Below are positions 58,851 through 64,000 of a DNA stretch of 64,000 nt, piece after piece. Every line of letters begins with the position of its first letter. Position 1 is the stretch's first letter. The DNA is taken from positions 4,826,092 to 4,890,091 of the forward strand of contig CM054135.1 of NCBI GenBank assembly GCA_028751875.1, in the 5' to 3' direction. The notes beneath the pieces were generated by a model that saw only the letters and a list, made by a program, of their open reading frames with translations, made no database searches and was not told the origin of the DNA. A program made the translations under genes and the position numbers. Source of the stretch: Rapana venosa. Taxonomy: Eukaryota; Mollusca; Gastropoda; Neogastropoda; Muricidae.

Positions 58851-61506
58851 TGCGCGCACCTGTAAGCGTGTTTTAGTCTTCACTTTTCAGTGTGCACAAC
58901 AGCAATCTACTATCTCCCCCCCCCTCACCATCCACACCCACAAATCCCCTGCATTAAAAAGTGCCATTCCATTTCTATGCTGTTCTTCATGCAATACACG
59001 GACCAATTTCAGTTCCACTTCTGTTGATTGGCATCTTCAATCTTGTTGAAAGGACACACTCCGTTCTGTCAACTGCCGCGATCAAAGCTTAACGGGCATC
59101 CCCTTCCCTTTGTTTTCCTTTGTCAGCCATGTCGATGTTCGTTCATTGTGTATTGAGTTTGAATGTCTCCTTTAGCGGGTGGGCATTCCTGTACGTAAGC
59201 GTGCTTGAAAAGATATATTTGTAATACATAAATAAATACACAATGGCATACATGATCAAACCAGGAGGAAAGCAAGTGCAGAGTATGAATTACAACTCCT
59301 TTATGATTCTGAAGATCATTCCTAAAGAAAGATAGAAATTCTTGAAAATAGAAAAAAACCCTCTTTTTGTAAGGATGATACATAGGCGACAACTCGATAT
59401 AACGAATTTCAGTCACTGGAAAGGCTTTTCTGATATAGACACATGCCGGAAGTCAAAATGCGGCTACCTTAATGGTGGGGGGGAAAAAGGTCGCAATTAA
59501 ACAATCTCACCATTCATTGGTGAACATTGGAGCTTTAACCAAAGAATGAAAAAATACAGATAAAAGTATGTACAACGAACAATATGACGCAATATTTCTT
59601 AACGAGTTGTTGTGGTAGATTGTCTTATAGTCCCAGCGAAGTTATCCGATTTAGGGAGACTATGAAATTCAAAAGGCAAAGAGTTCCATCTCACTCACTC
59701 AGCCAGTCCGCCAAACCAAGCGACGAGAGCAAACAAAGCCATAGGTCCACTGATCTTAACAAGGCGAAGTTGGCACGAAAGAAACGGTGATCATCCTGGT
59801 TTGACCCTTATGGTTGGCCAGGGTGTTGAAACGAGAACGACAAACAAGCTGGTGTTAATCCGATTTAAAATCTGTATACAGTTTCAGTTTTAATTCATCT
59901 AGTATTAACTTTTATCGAGATGACTCAGCCCTGATAATACGAACTGGTTTTAATCCGGTTTAAATCTGTATAAAATTGCACAGTTTTAATCCAAGCCTTA
60001 AACTTCAACGAGATGACACAACCTGATACCTAGGGCCTCTGTGGCGGTGTGACTATAAACGGTATGTTTGTATTGGATTGGTTTATCTGGAAATTCCATG
60101 TTTTCAGGTGTGTTTCGGAGGGCTAGGCCTTGGTTGGTGACCGTAATAAGCGAGGAAATGTCAAGTCCATTCATGTGTCTGTGCTAGAAATTCACTGGCA
60201 GGGACAAAAAGGACGGCAGTAGAGTTTGAGCATAGCAAACACGATAATTTCGATTTTTTCCTTTTATTATATTATATTTTTATTCTTATTGTATTTGCCT
60301 CAACCTCTTTTTGTCTGTCTGTCAATCTGTCAGTCCGTCTGTCTGTGTGAATCTTTCCCCTTCTGTCTGTTAGTGAAAGATGTTTTCTGTCTAGCTTTAC
60401 AAGAGAACAGTCTTCTGTCTACCTGTCTGTCTGTTGTCTGTGCTGACTCCTTCAACCATCGTCTTCATGTGAAAATGCCTTGACCCCCCCCCTCCCTCCC
60501 CCTCTACCTCTCTCTCTTTTCTCTCTTCCCCTCTCCTCTCTCTCTCTCTCTCTCTCTTCTCTCTCCTCAGATCGTCTCTCTCTTATTCACAACTTGTGCT
60601 GACATAGTGGTTTCCATGTCCGGTTTTTGCCTTACATTTGGTTTTGTACCAGACGTAAGGTTTGAAAACGAAAATGCCTGTATCAGTGACTTGTGTGACA
60701 CGATGCTGAATGGCTTATAAAGCTTTAACAGCAATAAATTTTTGTTCGTTGTTCAGCGTTCTCTGTCCCCCTGCTAGAAACAACAACAAGAACAACACTT
60801 ATCATTAGCTGGTAATATCTGTGTTTATTGCAGCTGTTTAACTATGATATGGAATCCATGTCACAATAATGTTAATGGTTGTTTGGGCCTTTGTAAATTG
60901 TTTTTCTCTTCATAGTTCAATATGTGTTTTGGGCCCAGTTCTCCTCCCACTCTCCCCTTGTGAATGGGCTTAAAAGCTTACCACAATAAACTACTTTCTC
61001 TCTCTCTCCCTCTCTCTCTGCGCCTGTTTCTGAAAGATGCTTTACAATAACACCCCTCCCCTATCTCTCTCCGCCTCCCTGTCTTTCTGTAAAAGATATG
61101 TCACCAAGGGAAAAAAACGATGAACAAAAAACAGAGACTTAACACAGAGAAAAAAATCCTGTAAAAAAATACAAAAATGCCCATAGAATACCACCACAGC
61201 ATGTCCCGCTCAATACAAGCAGCACGTTCCCCCCCTCCCCCTCTACCCACATCACCCACCCCCTCCACCATCTTCTTTTATCTCACCCTGCCTCCCCAAA
61301 GACCCTTCACCCTAGTTTAACGTAACGCGAAAGATTTGTAGAGAAACACTCATGGAAATTTGCAAAAACCAAAGAAACAAACAGAACCCCTCAAAAAGCA
61401 ACCCCGTAAACAAATATACAAAACCCCTCACAGTTATTGAAAATGCAATCACCAAGCGAGTCTTTATGTCGTCTCTATGGAAAAAAACACATTTTTAAGG
61501 ACCTTA

Positions 61507-61549
61507 CGCACGCGCGCGCACATCTGTGTATGTATGCATGCGCGCGCGC

Positions 61550-61590
<41 letters not shown>
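61507..61590. repeat. Alternating CG/CA/GT tract (Z-DNA type), unit 2
   Basis: Duplicate of 58451-58540. The GT part is cleaner here (no GGTG interruptions). Confidence 0.9.
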
Positions 61591-61592
<2 letters not shown>

Positions 61593-61685
61593 GTTCATCT
61601 TAAAGTTTTATTTACTTTCTGTTAGTTTAAGGATTACGAAAAAGCACTTGTGTTGTTTTGTTTTGTTTTGTTTTGAATCCAGTCT

Positions 61686-61845
61686 TTGTGTACTGCGGGT
61701 TTTGTAACTTTTGTCATCCGTTCCCACCGGCACAGATGGCCTTCTCTTCTGGAAGACAGAACAGATTTTAGCGTGTGTACAAGATGTTCTGCATGTGTTC
61801 GCACACGAGACCTCCGTTTTTATTTTCATCCGAAGGACTGTGTGT
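61686..61845 (-). repeat. Diverged SINE with box B-like core (reverse), unit 2
   Basis: Duplicate of 58625-58790, with the same degraded core and a GT tract on its right side (61845-61911). Confidence 0.7.
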
Positions 61846-61870
61846 GTGTGCATGCATGCGCGCGTGCGTG

Positions 61871-61909
<39 letters not shown>

Positions 61910-63575
61910 TGCGCGCACCTGTAAGCGTGTTTTAGTCTTCACTTTTCAGTGTGCACAACAGCAATCTACTAATCTCCCCCCCCCCTCACCCATCCACACC
62001 ACAAATCCCCTGCATTAAAAAGTGCCATTCCATTTTCTATGCTGTTCTTCATGCAATACACGACCAATTTCAGTTCCACATTCTGTTGATTGGCATCTTC
62101 AATCTTGTTGAAAGGCACACTCCGTTCTGTCAACTGCCGCGATCAAAGCTTAACGGGCATCCCCTTCCCTTTGTTTTCCTTTGTCAGCCCATGTCGATGT
62201 TCGTTCATTGTGTTATTGAGTTTGAATGTCTCCTTTAGCGGATGTGCATTCCTGTACGTACGCGTGCTTGAAAAGATATATATTTGTAATACATAAATAA
62301 ATACACAATGGTGTACATGATCAAACCAGGAGGAAAGCAAGTGCAGAGTATGAATTACAACTCCTTTGTGATTCTGAAGATCATTTCTAAAGAAAGATAG
62401 AAATTCTTGAACATAGAACCCCTCCTCCCCACCTCTTTATGTAAGGATGATACATGGGCGACAACTCGATATAACGAATTTCAGTCACTGGAAAGGCTTT
62501 TCTGATATATACACATGCCCGAAGTCAAAATGCGGCTACCTTAATGGTGGGGGGAAAAAGGTCGCAATTTCAAAAATCTCACCATTCATTGGTGAACATT
62601 GGAGCTTTAACCAAGGAATGAAAAAAATACAGATAAAAGTATGTACAACGAACAATATGACGCAATATTTCTTAACGAGTTGTTGTGGTAGATTGTCTTA
62701 TAGTCCCAGCGAAGTTATCCGATTTAGGGAGACTATGAAATTCAAAAGGCAAAGAGTTCCATCTCACTCACTCAGCCAGTCCGCCAAACCAAGCGACGAG
62801 AGCAACAAAGCCATAGGTCCACTGATCTTAACAAGGCAGAAGTTGGCACGAAAGAAACGGTGATCATCCTGGTTTGACCCTTATGGTTGGCCAGGGTGTT
62901 GAAACGAGGAACGACAAACAAGCTGGTGTTAATCCGATTTAAATCTGTATACAGTTTCAGTTTTAATTCATCCGAGTATTAAACTTTTTATCGAGATGAC
63001 TCAGCCCTGATAAACGAACTGGTTTTAATCCGGTTTAAATCTGTATAAAATTGCACAGTTTTAATCCAAGCCTTAAACTTCAACGAGATGACACAACCTG
63101 ATACCTAGGGCCTCTGTGGGCGGTGTGACTATAAACGGTATGTTTGTATTGGATTGGTTTATCTGGAAATTCCATGTTTTCAGGTGTGTTTCGGAGGGCT
63201 AGGCCTTGGTTGGTGACCGTAATAAGCGAGGAAATGTCAAGTCCATTCATGTGTCTGTGCTAGAAATTCACTGGCAGGGACAAAAGGACGGCAGTAGAGT
63301 TGAGCATAGCAAACACGATAATTTCGATTTTTTCCTTTTATTATATTATATTTTATTCTTATTGTATTTTGCCCTCAACCTCTTTTTGTCTGTCTGTCAA
63401 TCTGTCAGTCCGTCTGTCTGTGTGAATCTTTCCCCTTCTGTCTGTTAGTGAAAGATGTCTTTCTGTCTAGCTTTACAAGAGAACAGTCTTTCTGTCTACC
63501 TGTCTGTCTGTTCGTCTGTGCTGACTCCTTCACCATCTGTCTTCATGTGAAAGATGCCTTGACCCCCGCCCTCCC

Positions 63576-63582
63576 TCCCCCG

Positions 63583-63664
<82 letters not shown>

Positions 63665-63820
63665 GCTTGTCTGTCTGAAAGATGCCTTATAATAATCTCT
63701 ATCTCTTTCTCTTTGCCTCTGTCTCTCTGCCCGTCCTTCTGCCTGTCTCTGTCTGTCTGTATGTCTGTCTGTCTGTCTCTCTTTCTCTCACTCACTCTCT
63801 CTGTCTGAAAGACGTGCTAC
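63576..63820. repeat. CT / CTGT microsatellite
   Basis: (CT)n at 63580-63661, then CTGT-rich repeats. CTGTCTGAAAGATGCCTT-like words recur near 63670 and 63800, and a related word occurs at 57965 and 61025. Confidence 0.92.
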
Positions 63821-63954
63821 TCCTCCCCCCCAAAAAAGACTATACCGAGGCAAAAAAAAAAACCCCAACCCCTATCTAGATAAAAAAATAATCAGTACAA
63901 TTTATAGCCACCACATTTCCAATGCCATGGGCACGTTCTCATTCTTTATTCCTG

Positions 63955-64000
63955 TCTTCTCACCACCACCACCACCCACCACCACCATCATCACCACCAC
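63955..64000. repeat. CCA/TCA trinucleotide microsatellite at window end
   Basis: (CAC)n with ATC variants runs to the end of the window. Confidence 0.9.

Larger units (their letters stand above)
57531..60588 (+). repeat. 3.06-kb direct duplication, unit 1
   Basis: Starts ACAACTTGTGCTGACATAGT at 57531, and the same words start unit 2 at 60589, giving a period of 3058 bp. It contains a CT tract (57940-57960), an alternating CG/GT tract (58451-58540), a reversed SINE (58625-58790), a noncoding body and CTGT/CT microsatellites at its end (60300-60590). Frames such as 59584-59790 occur in both units but have no known domain. Units differ by scattered 1-2 base indels. Confidence 0.93.
60589..63575 (+). 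repeat. 3.06-kb direct duplication, unit 2
   Basis: Second copy of 57531-60588 with the same order of CT tract, CG/GT tract (61507-61590), reversed SINE (61686-61845) and noncoding body. Small indels are scattered, for example GTTTGGGCCTTTG against GTTTGGCCTTG. The junction with unit 1 falls in a CT microsatellite. Confidence 0.93.

Noticed and set aside
59584..59790. Short ORF (68 residues) conserved in both 3-kb units
   Set aside because: The conservation is explained by the recent duplication. There is no domain or codon-level constraint, and the second copy (62447-62863) differs by a frameshift before its end.

Overview
The window reads as low-gene-density, repeat-rich animal DNA. There are no bacterial operons or ribosome-binding sites and no complete protein gene. 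The content is long microsatellites (GA, GACA, CA/GT, TTC/GAA, CTA/CTG/CCA), SINE-like retroposons, decayed non-LTR retrotransposons (LINEs), tandem repeats and one first coding exon of a peptide-type GPCR. Two SINE-like families resemble dispersed repeats I remember from gastropod and other mollusc genomes, so a mollusc, probably a snail, is the best guess. That assignment is inference.

Layout. Copy A (1-17289) and copy B (20741 to about 38140) are the same locus twice in the same orientation, separated by a gap of exactly 500 N (17290-17789) and about 3 kb of unique flank. Both start in a decayed LINE ORF1 on the minus strand. Both then carry a tRNA/5S-like SINE, GA and GT tracts, tandem units of about 0.9 kb, a LINE ORF2 3' end, a trinucleotide tract and, at the far end, the GPCR exon on the minus strand. 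They differ by insertions typical of haplotypes. A has about 1.2 kb with two SINEs at 2.8-4.04 kb and a LINE piece at 9.19-11.28 kb. B has a LINE 3' end inserted inside another LINE at 32984-33773, more 0.9-kb units and a 38-bp tandem duplication. An unpurged haplotig scaffolded beside its allele explains this best, with true tandem duplication as the alternative.

Region C (about 38.2-56.4 kb) holds a 1.3-1.4 kb tandem array (38.9-44.97 kb), a GAA tract, a corrupted LINE with endonuclease and reverse transcriptase pieces (45.85-48.5 kb, minus), a mollusc-type SINE (51.7-52.06 kb) and otherwise nothing I can identify. Region D (56.43-64.0 kb) is clean sequence containing a 3.06-kb direct duplication (57531-60588 and 60589 to about 63575).

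Quality warning. Much of A (4.49-13.1 and 15.48-17.28 kb) and nearly all of region C show bases replaced by or merged with their neighbours into homopolymers. Where B gives a clean copy, A is visibly a corrupted version of it. The long Pro/Gly/Lys/Phe-rich frames in these parts are therefore artefacts. The only well-supported host coding sequence is the GPCR exon at 37215-37674. I found no previously undescribed gene system. The most interesting items are the composite tRNA/5S SINE, the GPCR exon whose donor runs straight into about 1 kb of CA/CCA repeat, and the haplotype-specific nested retrotransposon insertion.
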